Source: Streptomyces buecherae (lineage in GTDB: Bacteria; Actinomycetota; Actinomycetes; Streptomycetales; Streptomycetaceae). From it: a stretch of DNA of 64,000 bases. Location: contig NZ_CP060404.1 in assembly GCF_014295035.1 (NCBI RefSeq), positions 1,840,001 through 1,904,000 on the forward strand, written 5' to 3'. Shown one piece after another: positions 1 through 9,447 of the stretch. The notes below the pieces were generated by a model. It did not search any database. It saw only the letters and a list, made by a program, of their open reading frames with translations, and was not told the origin of the DNA. Within the stretch, counting starts at the first letter, position 1. Each line of letters begins with the position of its first letter. A program made the position numbers and the translations under genes.

Positions 1-132
1 TCCCTTCCCTCGCACCCCGCCCCGTCGCGTCCCGGGCCCGCGTCCCCCGCCCCTCGTCGCCCCCTCGCCTCCCCCGCGCTCGGCTCGGGCCCAGGCGGGC
101 GCCCACGAGCCGGGGCCCGTGGCCGCCCGCCC

Positions 133-175
133 GACCGGGTGCCGGCCCGACTGGACCGACCGGGTGCCGGCCCGA
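133..175. repeat. Short tandem repeat, two 18-base copies
   Basis: An 18-base sequence beginning GACCGGGTGCC occurs identically at 133-150 and 158-175, a period of 25 bases. It lies in the non-coding first 250 bases, downstream of the arginine deiminase stop. I see no gene in 1-252. Confidence 0.6.
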
Positions 176-252
176 CCAGGCGGGTGTGCGCCGCCCGACC
201 ATGCGGAGCCCCGACCGGGCTCACGCCGTGCCCCGCTCATGTCCCGTCGCGC

Positions 253-1476
253 TCACACCGCGTCGCGCTCCACCGGGCAGCTCATGCAGCGCGGCCCGCC
301 CCGGCCACGGCCCAGCTCGCTGCCCGGGATGGTGATCACCTCGATGCCGCGCTTGCGCAGGTACGTGTTGGTGGTGGCGTTGCGCTCGTACGCCACCACC
401 ACGCCCGGCTCGACGGCCAGCACGTTGCACCCGTCGTCCCACTGCTCCCGCTCCGCCGCGTGCACGTCCTGGGTCGCGGTCAGCACCCGGATCGAGTCGA
501 GGCCCAGCGCGGCGGCTATGGCCCGGTGCATGTGCTCGGGCGGGTGGTCGGTGACCTTGAGGTCGTTCTCCTCCGCGCCCGGCTCGATCGTGTACGAGCG
601 CAGCATCCCCAGTCCCGCGTACTGCGTGAAGGTGTCGCCGTCCACCATGGTCATCACCGTGTCCAGGTGCATGAACGCGCGCCCCTTCGGCATGTCCAGG
701 GCCACGATCGTGCGCGCCGAGCCCGCCGCGAACAGGCCGCGCGCCAGCATCTCCACCGCCTGCGGCGTGGTCCGCTCGCTCATCCCGATCAGCACCGCGC
801 CGTTGCCGATCACCAGCACGTCGCCGCCCTCGATGGTGGAGGGGTACGCCGCCTGCCCCTCCGACCACACGTGGAAGTCCTGGTCGGCGAAGAGCGGGTG
901 GTGCCGGTAGACGGCCTCGTAGTGCACGGTCTCGTGCCAACGCGCCGGCCAGCGCATCGCGTTGATGGACACCCCGTCGTACACCCAGGCCGAAGCGTCG
1001 CGCGTGAACAGGTGGTTGGGCAGCGGATGGACGACGAAGTCGTCCGGCTCCATCGCGTGGAAGCGCACCGAGACCGGCTCCGGGCGCCGCTCCAGGAACT
1101 CCCGCTTGGTCTCCCCGCCGACCAGGGCCTGGGCCAGCTCGGGCGCGGACAACTCGTCGAAGGCGGCCCGCAGGTGATCGGTGGCCAGCGGGCCGTACTC
1201 CTTCTCGTCGAAGACCCGGTCGAGGACCAGGGCGCGGGCCTCGGGCAGCGCGAGGCTCTCGGCCAACAGGTCGCCGAAGAGGTGCACCTCCACACCCCGG
1301 TCGCGCAACACGTCCGCGAACCCGTCGTGCTCCTGCCGGGCCCGTCGCACCCACAGCACGTCATCGAAGAGGAGCGCGTCCTTGTTGGTCGGTGTGAGTC
1401 GCTTCAGCTCCAGGTCGGGGCGGTGCAAGATGACGCGACGGAGCCGCCCGGCCTCGGAGTCGACATGGAATCCCAT
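253..1476 (-). CDS. arcA: Arginine deiminase
   Basis: Predicted to hydrolyse L-arginine to citrulline and ammonia in the cytoplasm (407 aa, the usual family length). Guanidino-group modifying motifs are visible: FTRD, an EGGDVL block, [10 protein letters not shown], and the C-terminal GGPRCMSCP motif whose first Cys (about C397) is the expected nucleophile. The usual motif reads RCMSMP, so the second Cys here is a small variation. The ATG at 1476 is chosen because family similarity begins at [10 protein letters not shown] and GGTGAGGA precedes it; an upstream in-frame ATG would only add Arg/Ala-rich sequence. No ornithine carbamoyltransferase or carbamate kinase is adjacent, so this is a stand-alone deiminase rather than an arcABC operon. 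Confidence 0.93.
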   Translation of the reverse strand: MGFHVDSEAGRLRRVILHRPDLELKRLTPTNKDALLFDDVLWVRRARQEHDGFADVLRDRGVEVHLFGDLLAESLALPEARALVLDRVFDEKEYGPLATDHLRAAFDELSAPELAQALVGGETKREFLERRPEPVSVRFHAMEPDDFVVHPLPNHLFTRDASAWVYDGVSINAMRWPARWHETVHYEAVYRHHPLFADQDFHVWSEGQAAYPSTIEGGDVLVIGNGAVLIGMSERTTPQAVEMLARGLFAAGSARTIVALDMPKGRAFMHLDTVMTMVDGDTFTQYAGLGMLRSYTIEPGAEENDLKVTDHPPEHMHRAIAAALGLDSIRVLTATQDVHAAEREQWDDGCNVLAVEPGVVVAYERNATTNTYLRKRGIEVITIPGSELGRGRGGPRCMSCPVERDAV

Positions 1477-1965
1477 GCACCTATCCTCACCCCAAGCCGG
1501 CCCCGTGCACATCGGTCGCGACGCCGTCCGCGCGCGCCGCGCGCCGCCGGCGCGCACCCGTCAGCGGGCCGGAAACCGCCGCGCGCCACCCCGCGGAGCG
1601 GTGCGGCACCGCTAGGGAGCCGCCCCGGCCCCACACCGCCGGCCCGTCGCCCCCGCCAGCCCGGACAGCCGGCGACACCGGGCGCGCCGCACTTGCCGAC
1701 AGGTGTCGGAAACCCGTACGCCACGCCCCGCACGCCACCCGGCGCCCCGCCCGACCGCCCCCAGCCGGCCGGCGGCCACCAGCGGGTGGCACCAGCGACC
1801 GGTGGCAGCCGGCCGGCACCGGCCGCCCGTCGCCGCGACCCGGTGCCACGGTCGGGGCCTGGCCCGCAGCCACGGCCGTGGCGCACGGGCCTGAGAGGCG
1901 GGGGCCAGGCGACACGGTCGGAGGTCACACCCGGAGCGGAGCCGCGACCGGGCGCTCGACCGGGG
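1477..1965. other. Intergenic region without a recognisable gene
   Basis: This 489-base gap lies between the pnkp stop and the arcA start. It is extremely GC-rich with short GGCACC/GGTGCC-type inverted motifs (about 1785-1855). Open frames here look like by-products of composition. It presumably carries the arcA promoter, which I could not place. Confidence 0.5.
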
Positions 1966-4779
1966 TCACAGCCTGGGGTCGACGGGCTCCGACTCCAGGG
2001 CCAGGACCGCGAACACGGCCTCGTGCACCCGCCACAGCGGCTCCGCGCCCGCCAGCCGCTCCAGGCCCTCAAGGCCGAGCGCGTACTCGCGCAGCGCCAG
2101 CGAACGCTTGTGCGACAGGTGCCGCTCGCGCAGCCGCTCCAGGTTCTCCGGGCGCGCGTACTCCGGGCCGTACACCAGGCGCAGGTACTCCGGCCCCCGG
2201 CACTTGAGGCCGGGCTGTACGAGCTTGCCGCCCGCGGTCCGCGCGCCCGCCCGCACCGGCTTGACCACCATGCCCTCACCACCGGCGGCCGTCAGATCCA
2301 GCCACCACTGGATGCCGGCCGCCACCGACGCCTCGTCCTCGGTGTCGACGTAGAGCCGGCGCGTGGACGCGAGCAGCCCGTGACCTCGGCCGGGGGCGGC
2401 GACGCCGCGCGCGTCCCCGACCTCGGCCCCGGCCGCCGCCCCGCCTGCGTGCATGTCCCCGGCCGCCGCCAGGAGATCGGCCTCGGCCGTGACGAGCCGG
2501 TCGATCAGGGCCAGTTGGTCGTCGTGCGGGAGCAGGGCGAGATTGCGACCCTGCCCGGCCAGCAACTGGAACGGTGCCAACCGGATGCCGCCCAGGCCCT
2601 CGCGCCCGTCAACGCCAGGCGCGGGCGCGTCCAGCGCGCCACCCGCCGGCCCACCGGCCGGCCGACCGGCGAGGTGGCCCGCCGTCGACTGGCCCGCGCG
2701 GTCTTCCGGCGGGTCGCCCACGCGCCAGCAGTAGCGCCGGTACGCCTCGGTGAACGCCTCGGCGTCGGCCGCGCGCTCCCGCTGCCGTGCCAGCAGTTCG
2801 GTCACCTCAAGGCCGCGTCCGGCCGCCGCCTCCAGGGCGTCGAGCACGCCGGGGAACACGGCACGCGAGGCCGCCCCGACGGCCGCGTACTGGCCGCGCA
2901 GCAGCCCCTCGGCCTTCAGCGACCACGGCATCAGCTCGGCGTCGACCAGCAGCCAGTCCGTGTCCAACTCCGCCCACAGGCCCGCGCCGTCGACGGCCTC
3001 GGCCAGCCGGCCCAGCACCCGGTCGGTCAGCGCCGGATCGGCGAAGAACGGCCGCCCGGTGCGCGTGTGCAGCACGCCCCTGACCTCGGCGGTCGTCGCC
3101 CCGAAGCGCTCGCGGGCCACCCCCGCGTCCCGGCACACCAGGGCCACCGCCCGCGAGCCCATGTGCTTCTCCTGGCACACCACCTGCCGCACGCCGTCGG
3201 CCCGGTAGGCGGCGAACGCCTCGGCCGGATGCTCCAGGTAGCCGTCCCGCGACGACGTCGGACACGGGGCCATCGTCGGCGGCAGGTACGCCAACAGGCT
3301 CGGGTCCACGGCGAACCGGCTCATCACCTCGAGCGCCGCCGCCGCGTTCTCCTCCTTCACCGCGACCCGGCCCAGCTCCCGCGTCTCCACCACCCGCCGG
3401 CCAACGACGTCGTTCAGGTCCAGCGGCCTGCCGTCCACGCCCCCCGGGGCCTCGCTGACCAGCGGCTTGACCGGCTCGTACCAGACCTTCTCGGCCGGCG
3501 TGCTCACCAGCTCCCGCTCCGGCCAGCGCAGCGCGGTCAGCGCGCCGCCGAAGACGCACCCCGTGTCGAGGCAGATGGTGTTGTTCAACCAGGTCGCCCG
3601 TGGCACGGGAGTGTGCCCGTAGACCACCGCGGCCCGGCCCCGGTAGTCCTCTGCCCACGGATAGCGCACCGGCAGCCCGAACGCGTCGGTCTCGCCCGTC
3701 GTCTCCCCGTACAACGCGAAAGAGCGGACCCGACCCGACTGGCGGCCGTGGTACTTCTCCAGCAGCCCGGCGTGCGCGACCACCAGCGCGCCGCCGTCCA
3801 ACACGTAGTGGCTGACCAGCGAACGGATGAACGCCGCGACCCGGGCCCGGAAGTCGGGATCGCGGGCGTCCTCGCGCTCCAACTGCTCGATCGTCTCCGG
3901 CAGGCCGTGCGCGAGCTTGACGGTGGTGCCCGCGAGGTAGCGGCCCAGCTTGTTCTCGTGGTTGCCGGGCACGCACAGGGCCGATCCGTCCGCCACCATG
4001 CCCATGACCAGGCGCAGCACCCCCGGACTGTCCGGGCCACGGTCGACGAGGTCGCCGACGAAGACGGCCGTACGCCCCTCCGGGTGCGCCGCCCCCACCG
4101 CGCGCCCCTCCTCGTCCCGGCGCAGCTCGTACCCGAGGTCGCCGAGCAGGCTCTCCAACTCGCCGCGACAGCCGTGCACGTCGCCGATGATGTCGAACGG
4201 GCCGCTCAGGTGCCGCAGGTCGTTGTAGCGCCGCTCCCGCGTGACGGTGGCGGCCTCCACCTCCGCCACGCCGCGCAGCACGTGCACCGTGCGGAACCCC
4301 TCGCGCTCCAGGTGACGCAGCGAGCGCTGCAACTCACGCCGGTGGCGCTGGATCACGTGCCGGGGCAGCGCGGCGCGGTCGGGCCGCGCCGCGTTGCGCT
4401 CGGCGCACACCCCCTCCGGCACGTCGAGCACGATCGCGACCGGCAGCACGTCGTACTGGCGCGCCAGCGCGATCAGTTGCTTCCTGCTGTCCGACTGCAC
4501 GTTGGTGGCGTCCACCACGGTCAGCCGCCCGGCCGCGAGCCGCTTGCCCGCGATGAAGTGCAGCAACTCGAACGCGTCGGCGCTGGCCCCCTGGTCGTTC
4601 TCGTCGTCGCTGACCAGCCCGCGACACACGTCCGACGAGATCACCTCGGTCGGCTTGAAGTGCCGCGCGGCAAAGGTCGACTTGCCCGAACCAGTGGCCC
4701 CGACCAGCACCACGAGGGCGAGGTCGGGCACGGCGAGAACCCGCTCGTCGGTCGTCTCGTCGGTCATCTCGTCGGTCAT
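1966..4779 (-). CDS. pnkp: Polynucleotide kinase-phosphatase Pnkp (RNA repair)
   Basis: Three-domain RNA end-healing enzyme. The N-terminal kinase carries the P-loop GATGSGKS (residues 27-34) for 5'-OH phosphorylation. The central metallophosphoesterase (from about residue 190) has GDVHG, GDLVDRG and GNHE metal-binding motifs for 2',3'-phosphate removal. The C-terminal adenylyltransferase/ligase domain has the nucleophilic Lys in EKHMGS (about residue 537). In characterised bacteria Pnkp is completed by Hen1 and repairs RNAs, such as tRNAs, cut by ribotoxins. The protein is 937 aa, longer than usual, because of Gly/Ala/Pro-rich inserts in the ligase part. The start ATG (4779) overlaps the hen1 stop as ATGA, so the two are translationally coupled. 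Confidence 0.95.
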   Translation of the reverse strand: MTDEMTDETTDERVLAVPDLALVVLVGATGSGKSTFAARHFKPTEVISSDVCRGLVSDDENDQGASADAFELLHFIAGKRLAAGRLTVVDATNVQSDSRKQLIALARQYDVLPVAIVLDVPEGVCAERNAARPDRAALPRHVIQRHRRELQRSLRHLEREGFRTVHVLRGVAEVEAATVTRERRYNDLRHLSGPFDIIGDVHGCRGELESLLGDLGYELRRDEEGRAVGAAHPEGRTAVFVGDLVDRGPDSPGVLRLVMGMVADGSALCVPGNHENKLGRYLAGTTVKLAHGLPETIEQLEREDARDPDFRARVAAFIRSLVSHYVLDGGALVVAHAGLLEKYHGRQSGRVRSFALYGETTGETDAFGLPVRYPWAEDYRGRAAVVYGHTPVPRATWLNNTICLDTGCVFGGALTALRWPERELVSTPAEKVWYEPVKPLVSEAPGGVDGRPLDLNDVVGRRVVETRELGRVAVKEENAAAALEVMSRFAVDPSLLAYLPPTMAPCPTSSRDGYLEHPAEAFAAYRADGVRQVVCQEKHMGSRAVALVCRDAGVARERFGATTAEVRGVLHTRTGRPFFADPALTDRVLGRLAEAVDGAGLWAELDTDWLLVDAELMPWSLKAEGLLRGQYAAVGAASRAVFPGVLDALEAAAGRGLEVTELLARQRERAADAEAFTEAYRRYCWRVGDPPEDRAGQSTAGHLAGRPAGGPAGGALDAPAPGVDGREGLGGIRLAPFQLLAGQGRNLALLPHDDQLALIDRLVTAEADLLAAAGDMHAGGAAAGAEVGDARGVAAPGRGHGLLASTRRLYVDTEDEASVAAGIQWWLDLTAAGGEGMVVKPVRAGARTAGGKLVQPGLKCRGPEYLRLVYGPEYARPENLERLRERHLSHKRSLALREYALGLEGLERLAGAEPLWRVHEAVFAVLALESEPVDPRL

Positions 4780-6461
4780 GCGGTCACCTCGTCGCGCTGC
4801 ACGGTCGCAGTGACAATTTCCCGGTCGGTGTCGGTGTCGGTGGTGGTGCCGGCGCCGGCGCCGGTGCCGGTGCCGGTGCCGGTCGTGGTGCCGGTGCCGG
4901 CGCCGGTCGTGGTGCCGGTGCCGGCGCCGGTCGTGGTGCCGGTGCCGGTCGTGGTGTCGGACACGGTCCCGGCCTCGGCCCGGACACCGGCCGGGGTCGG
5001 GGCCGTGGCGGGCGGGTTCAGCGTGAACAGCGCGAGCTGGGTCGGCGGGCCCACCTCGGGGTCGTCCGGACCGACGGGCCGGAACTCCACGCCGTAGCCG
5101 TACCGGCGCGCCACCCCCTCGGCCCAGGCGCCGAACTCCTGGCGGGTCCACTCGAAGCGGTGGTCGGCGTGGCGCATCTGCCCCGCCGCCAACCCGCTCC
5201 ACCGCACGTTGTACTCCGCGTTCGGCGTCGTGATCACCACCGTACGGGGACGCGCCGCCCCGAACACAGCGTGCGCCAGCGCCGGCAACCGCGGCGGATC
5301 CACGTGCTCCACCACCTCGCTGAGCACCGCCGCGTCATACCCGCGCAACCTGCCGTCGGTGTACGCCAGCGAGCCCTGCATCAGCCTGACACGAGCCGCC
5401 TGGCGCTCCGAAAGCTGGTCGAGGCGCAGCCGCCGCGCCGCCGAACCCAGCGCGCGCTGCGAGACGTCGACGCCCACCAGTTCCGTGAAGCGCGCGTCGC
5501 CCATGAGCTCGGCCAGGAGTTGCCCCTGACCGCAGCCGAGGTCGAGTACCCGCGCGGCCCCCACCTCGCGCAGTACGGCCACGATCGCCTCCCGGCGCCG
5601 CACGGCCAACGGGCTCGGCGCCTGCGTGGTGTCGGCGCGCTCGTCCACGGCGTTGTCCACGCTCTCGGGCGGGGTGTCGTCCGCGGCGGCGAGCCGGGCC
5701 AGTTCGAGCCGCTCCAACGCGTCCCGGGTCAGCGCGCGGCTCCGGGCCAGATACCGGTGGGCGATCAACTCCTGCTCCGGGTGGCCCGCCAGCCACCCCT
5801 CCCCAGACCGCAGCAGCTTCTCCACCTCGTCGGGCGCGACCCAGTAGTGCTTGGCGTCGTCGAGCACCGGCAACAACACGTAGAGCTGCCGCAACGCGTC
5901 CGCGAGCCGCGCCTCGCCCGTCAACACCAGCCGCACGTAGCGCGCCGCGCCCCACTCGGGGAACCGCTCGTCCAACGCCACCGGCGTCGCCCGCACCCGC
6001 CAACCCAGCGGCGCGAACATGCGCTCCACCAGATCGGCCCCGCCCTCCGACGGCAACGCCGGTACCTCGACCCGCAACGGCAACGGCCGCTCCACCAACT
6101 CGGGCCGCGCCGCGCAACGCGCCTGGAGCGCGCTGGAGAACACCGCGCGCAACGCCACGGCGAGCAACGAGGAGGCCGCGTACGGGCGGTCGTTGACGTA
6201 CTGGCCGAGCGGCACCGCGGTCGCGGCGTCGGCTCCCCTACCGGGGCGCTTCCCCCGTCCGCCGCGCACCAGTGCCACCGTGTCCACCTCCAACAACAGC
6301 GCGGCCGTGCACCGCTCGGGCGACGCCTCCGGGTAGAAGACGTGCGCCACCCCGTGCGAAGTGGTGAAGCGTTGCACCTTCTCGGGATGCTTGTGCAACA
6401 GGAACCCGAGGTCGGTCGCGGGCTGCTCGGTATCACCGGTCATGGTGAGGCTTAAGAACAC
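4776..6461 (-). CDS. hen1: 3'-terminal RNA ribose 2'-O-methyltransferase Hen1
   Basis: Methylates the 2'-OH of the 3' end of a cleaved RNA so that the Pnkp/Hen1-repaired site resists a second cut. The N-terminal half carries the bacterial Hen1 block ATDLGFLLHKHPEKVQ. The C-terminal methyltransferase has VLDLGCGQGQ (SAM binding) and EVVEHVD (metal site typical of Hen1). I chose the GTG at 6461 over the ATG at 6443 because the extra residues VFLSLT match the usual hydrophobic first strand of bacterial Hen1; the Shine-Dalgarno is weak for both. The protein is 561 aa. The last 50 or so residues are an atypical Gly/Thr/Ala-rich tail encoded by a tandem repeat. It is followed directly by pnkp. Confidence 0.93.
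   Translation of the reverse strand: MFLSLTMTGDTEQPATDLGFLLHKHPEKVQRFTTSHGVAHVFYPEASPERCTAALLLEVDTVALVRGGRGKRPGRGADAATAVPLGQYVNDRPYAASSLLAVALRAVFSSALQARCAARPELVERPLPLRVEVPALPSEGGADLVERMFAPLGWRVRATPVALDERFPEWGAARYVRLVLTGEARLADALRQLYVLLPVLDDAKHYWVAPDEVEKLLRSGEGWLAGHPEQELIAHRYLARSRALTRDALERLELARLAAADDTPPESVDNAVDERADTTQAPSPLAVRRREAIVAVLREVGAARVLDLGCGQGQLLAELMGDARFTELVGVDVSQRALGSAARRLRLDQLSERQAARVRLMQGSLAYTDGRLRGYDAAVLSEVVEHVDPPRLPALAHAVFGAARPRTVVITTPNAEYNVRWSGLAAGQMRHADHRFEWTRQEFGAWAEGVARRYGYGVEFRPVGPDDPEVGPPTQLALFTLNPPATAPTPAGVRAEAGTVSDTTTGTGTTTGAGTGTTTGAGTGTTTGTGTGTGAGAGTTTDTDTDREIVTATVQRDEVTA
4829..4960. repeat. In-frame minisatellite in the 3' end of hen1
   Basis: CCGGTCGTGGTG recurs at 4879, 4903, 4927 and 4945 (periods 24, 24, 18), embedded in GGTGCC repeats. 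All periods are multiples of three, so copy changes would only alter the length of the Thr/Gly/Ala tail of Hen1. Confidence 0.75.
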
Positions 6462-6993
6462 ACGCCCGAGTATCGCCCGCCCACCCACCACGCTCCCACC
6501 GATTTCCCGAGGCCGGGGGCCGGGGAGGGCCGGGGGGCCGGGGGTCCCGGGGGCCGGGGCCGGGGGCTGGGGGCCGGGGGGCCGGGGGCTGGGAGGCCGG
6601 GCGACGGCGCAACGGTGTGACGGCCTAGCTGCGTGGCGGAGCTCGCGTGCCGGCTGTGGTGTCCTGCGCGGGGTGTGGGGGGTTGAGGGCGTTTGGGCTT
6701 TGGGTGTGTTTGGGCTTGGGGGTGTTTGGGCTTGGGGGCCGGGCCTCGGGGGCGCGGGAGGGCGGGGCTGGGAGCCTCGGGGGCCGGGGCCTCGGTGGCG
6801 CGGGGGATGAGGGGTGGGGGCCACGGGCCGTACGGGCTTCGGGGGCGCGGGCGTTCGCGGCTGTCGCGGCCTGCGGTGGTGCGCGGGGAGGGCGGGGGCT
6901 CTGGCCGCTGTCGCGGGTGTGTTGCCGGGTACGCTCGCGCGGGCCGCCGGGTGGGGGGCTCCCCCCACCCCCCCCTCCCCTCCCCCTCCCCCC
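6462..6993. other. Intergenic low-complexity region, G-run rich
   Basis: About 530 bases between mmuM and hen1 with no convincing gene. The + strand has many runs of three to five G separated by short spacers (about 6500-6600 and 6660-6790, including repeated TTTGGGCTTGGGGG), which could form G-quadruplexes. A nearly pure C tract lies at 6960-7000. The promoter of hen1-pnkp should lie at its left end. Confidence 0.55.
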
Positions 6994-8112
6994 TCACCCC
7001 CGAATTTCCGCCGCCAGGTCGGCGATCTGGTCCGGTCCCACTCGGCAGCAGCCGCCGACGAGTCGGGCTCCCTCGGACCGCCATGCCGCGACCCGCGCCG
7101 GGTCGAAGGTGCTGCGGCCTCGCCAGTCCCTCGCCGTCGCGTCCCAGTCCTCGCCGCTGTTCGGGTAGACCACCACCGGCTTGCCGGTGACCAGCCCCGC
7201 CAGTCGCACCGCACCGTCCGCGTCGGCCGGCGTGCAGCAGTTCACCCCGACCGCGATGACCTGCTCGTTGTCCGCCGCGAGCGCGAACGCCCGCTCCAGT
7301 GGCTGGCCAGCCCGGGTGAGGTGGCCCCGGATGCTGTACGAGAGCCACACCGGAACCCCGCAGTCCTCGGCTGCCCAGAGCATCGCCTCCGCCTCGTCGA
7401 TGTCCGGCACCGTCTCCAGTGCCAGCACGTCCGGTCGCGCCGCGGCCAGCGCCGCGACGCGCGGCCGGTGGTAGCCCATGAGTTCTCGCACGCTCAGCCC
7501 GTACCCGCCCCGGTACTCGCTGCCGTCGGCGAGCATCGCCCCGTACGGGCCGACGGAGCCCGCCACCCACACCGTGCCCTCCCGTGCGGCGGCGGACTCT
7601 CCGGGCGCTGCCTGATGCTCGCCCGGCCGCTCGGGTTCGCGGCCCACCAGGGCGTGCGCCGCACCTATGCCGCCGTCCCCGTCCCCGTCCTCGCCGGACA
7701 CCTCCCCCGCTGTCAGGCCCGCCCGTCCCGCCGCCTCGCTCTGGGCCGCCGCCCGGCGGGCCAGGTGGACGCTGCGCCGCAGCAGCTCGTCCACCTGGCG
7801 CCGGCCCAGGTCCCGGCGGGCGAACCCCTCGTAGCTGGCCTGGTAGCTGGAGGTGATCAGGACCTGGGCGCCCGCCCTGACGTACGCCGCGTGCGCGGCC
7901 TCGATCTGCGCCGGGTCGTCCGCGAGGAGTCGCGCCGACCACAGGTCGTCCGACAGGTCGCAGCCCTGGGCCTCCAACTGGTTGGAGAGGCCGCCGTCGA
8001 GCACGACCGTCCCGCGTGCCAGCGCCTCGGCCAGCGGGAGGCCGGGGCCCTCGGGCGGGGGCGGGGACTTGGGTGGCGTCCCTTCGGGGGGCGGCTCGGC
8101 GGCGGATGTCAT
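6994..8112 (-). CDS. mmuM: Homocysteine S-methyltransferase
   Basis: Transfers a methyl group, typically from S-methylmethionine, to homocysteine to give methionine. Features: VLDGGLSNQLEAQG at the start of the barrel, TSSYQAS, the Zn-ligand Cys in GVNCC, and the paired Cys in GGCCRVGP near the end. Length 372 aa. A Pro/Glu-rich N-terminal tail of about 25 residues precedes the domain, and an Ala/Gly/Asp-rich insert lies in the middle. The start codon lies 10 bases after the upstream LLM gene, whose stop codon is inside this gene's ribosome-binding site (TGAGGAA), so the two are probably co-transcribed. Confidence 0.9.
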   Translation of the reverse strand: MTSAAEPPPEGTPPKSPPPPEGPGLPLAEALARGTVVLDGGLSNQLEAQGCDLSDDLWSARLLADDPAQIEAAHAAYVRAGAQVLITSSYQASYEGFARRDLGRRQVDELLRRSVHLARRAAAQSEAAGRAGLTAGEVSGEDGDGDGGIGAAHALVGREPERPGEHQAAPGESAAAREGTVWVAGSVGPYGAMLADGSEYRGGYGLSVRELMGYHRPRVAALAAARPDVLALETVPDIDEAEAMLWAAEDCGVPVWLSYSIRGHLTRAGQPLERAFALAADNEQVIAVGVNCCTPADADGAVRLAGLVTGKPVVVYPNSGEDWDATARDWRGRSTFDPARVAAWRSEGARLVGGCCRVGPDQIADLAAEIRG

Positions 8113-8122
8113 GGCGCGTTCC

Positions 8123-9046
8123 TCAGCCGAGTTGCGACTGCACCTGGGAGGAGATCAGCTCCAGGTGGTCGAGGTCGTCGAGGTCGAGGATCTGGAAGTA
8201 GATCCGGGACGCGCCGATCGCCGCGTACTGGCCGAGCTTGTCCACCACCTCGGCCGGCGAGCCGGCCAGGCCGTTCACCTTGAGTTCGGTCACGTCCCGG
8301 CCGATGGCCGCGGCGCGCCGGGCCACCTCGCTGTCGTCCTTGCCGACGCAGGCCACCAGGGCGTTGGAGTACACCAGGTCGTCGGCCTTGCGGCCGGCCG
8401 CCTCGGCCGCCGCCCGCACGCGGCCGAACTGCCGGTCGCTGTCCTCGACGGAGGCGAAGGGGATGTTGAACTCGTCGGCGTACCGCGCGGCCAGGCGCGG
8501 GGTGCGCACCGCGCCGTGGCCGCCGATGAGGACCGGCACCTTCGACTGGGTGGGCTTGGGGAGGGCGGGCGAGTCGGTGAGCTGGTAGTGCGTTCCGTTG
8601 TGGGTGTACGTCTGGCCGAGGGGCGTGTTCCACAGGCCGGTGACGATCTCCAGTTGCTCCTCGAGGCGCGCGAACTTCTCCTTGGGGAAGGGAATGCCGT
8701 AGGCGCGGTGTTCTTCTTCGAACCATCCGGAGCCGAGGCCGAGCTCGACCCGTCCGCCGGACATCTGGTCCACCTGGGCGACCTGGATGGCCAGCACGCC
8801 GGGGAGTCGGAAGGTGCCCGCGGTCATCAGGGTGCCGAGACGGATGCGGCTGGTCTCACGGGCGAGACCGGCCAGGGTGATCCAGGCGTCGGTGGGACCC
8901 GGCAGCCCGTCGACGCTGCCCATGCGCAGGTAGTGGTCGGAGCGGAAGAAGGCGTCGAAGCCCAGGTCTTCGGTGGCCTTGGCAACGGTGAGAAGGGTGT
9001 CGTAGCTGGCCCCCTGCTGGGGCTCGGTGAAGATGCGTAGGTCCAT
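8123..9046 (-). CDS. LLM-class F420-dependent oxidoreductase
   Basis: Luciferase-like monooxygenase-fold protein of 307 aa, probably using coenzyme F420. It has the typical GFDAFFRSDHYLRMG segment, RIRLGTLMTAGTFR, and GRVELGLGSGWFEEEH followed by a PVLIGGHG block. The substrate cannot be read from sequence. The ATG at 9046 (MDLRIFTEPQ) is preferred because GGAG sits at the proper distance; an ATG nine bases upstream is possible. It is the first gene of a two-gene unit with mmuM. Confidence 0.88.
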   Translation of the reverse strand: MDLRIFTEPQQGASYDTLLTVAKATEDLGFDAFFRSDHYLRMGSVDGLPGPTDAWITLAGLARETSRIRLGTLMTAGTFRLPGVLAIQVAQVDQMSGGRVELGLGSGWFEEEHRAYGIPFPKEKFARLEEQLEIVTGLWNTPLGQTYTHNGTHYQLTDSPALPKPTQSKVPVLIGGHGAVRTPRLAARYADEFNIPFASVEDSDRQFGRVRAAAEAAGRKADDLVYSNALVACVGKDDSEVARRAAAIGRDVTELKVNGLAGSPAEVVDKLGQYAAIGASRIYFQILDLDDLDHLELISSQVQSQLG

Positions 9047-9447
9047 GGGCTCCATCCTGCCTGCTTCGGGGCATGGCGCCGACGTGCCCCAGCCCGTGTC
9101 AGCCCCCGCGTCCCCCGGGATCGTGGTCGGGCGGGGCGGTGTCGCGCGCGGTCGCGGCGGCGAGTCCGCGGGTCCGCGGGTTCGCGGGTTCGCGGGTGGT
9201 GGGCACCGGGTGTGTAGTCGGCGGCGGCTGTGTCGGGGGGCGGCGGTCGCTCGTCGGGGTGGGTGATGGTCTGGGCCGGTGGTGGGTCTGGGCCGGTGGT
9301 GGGTCTGCTGCCGGTGGCCCGAGCCGCGGGCGAGCGGCGACGTACGGCTCACTGGCTCCGTGGGCGCGGCTGGTGGAAGGGATTGAGGGGAAGGTAACGA
9401 GGTGGAGGCGACGGGCGGCGCGGGCGGGGTGGGGTGGCGGTCGCCGG
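9047..9447. other. Intergenic region with short repeats
   Basis: About 400 bases without a recognisable gene. Simple repeats include four near-copies of CGCGGGT(T/C) at about 9165-9198 and a doubled GGGCCGGTGGTGGGTCT at about 9272-9310. The LLM promoter should be near 9050-9100; I could not identify its boxes. Confidence 0.5.

Noticed and set aside
139..5097. Long open frame of 1652 codons on the + strand
   Set aside because: It runs antisense to arcA and pnkp, is Arg/His/Pro-rich with no domain, and is a by-product of high third-position GC on the other strand.
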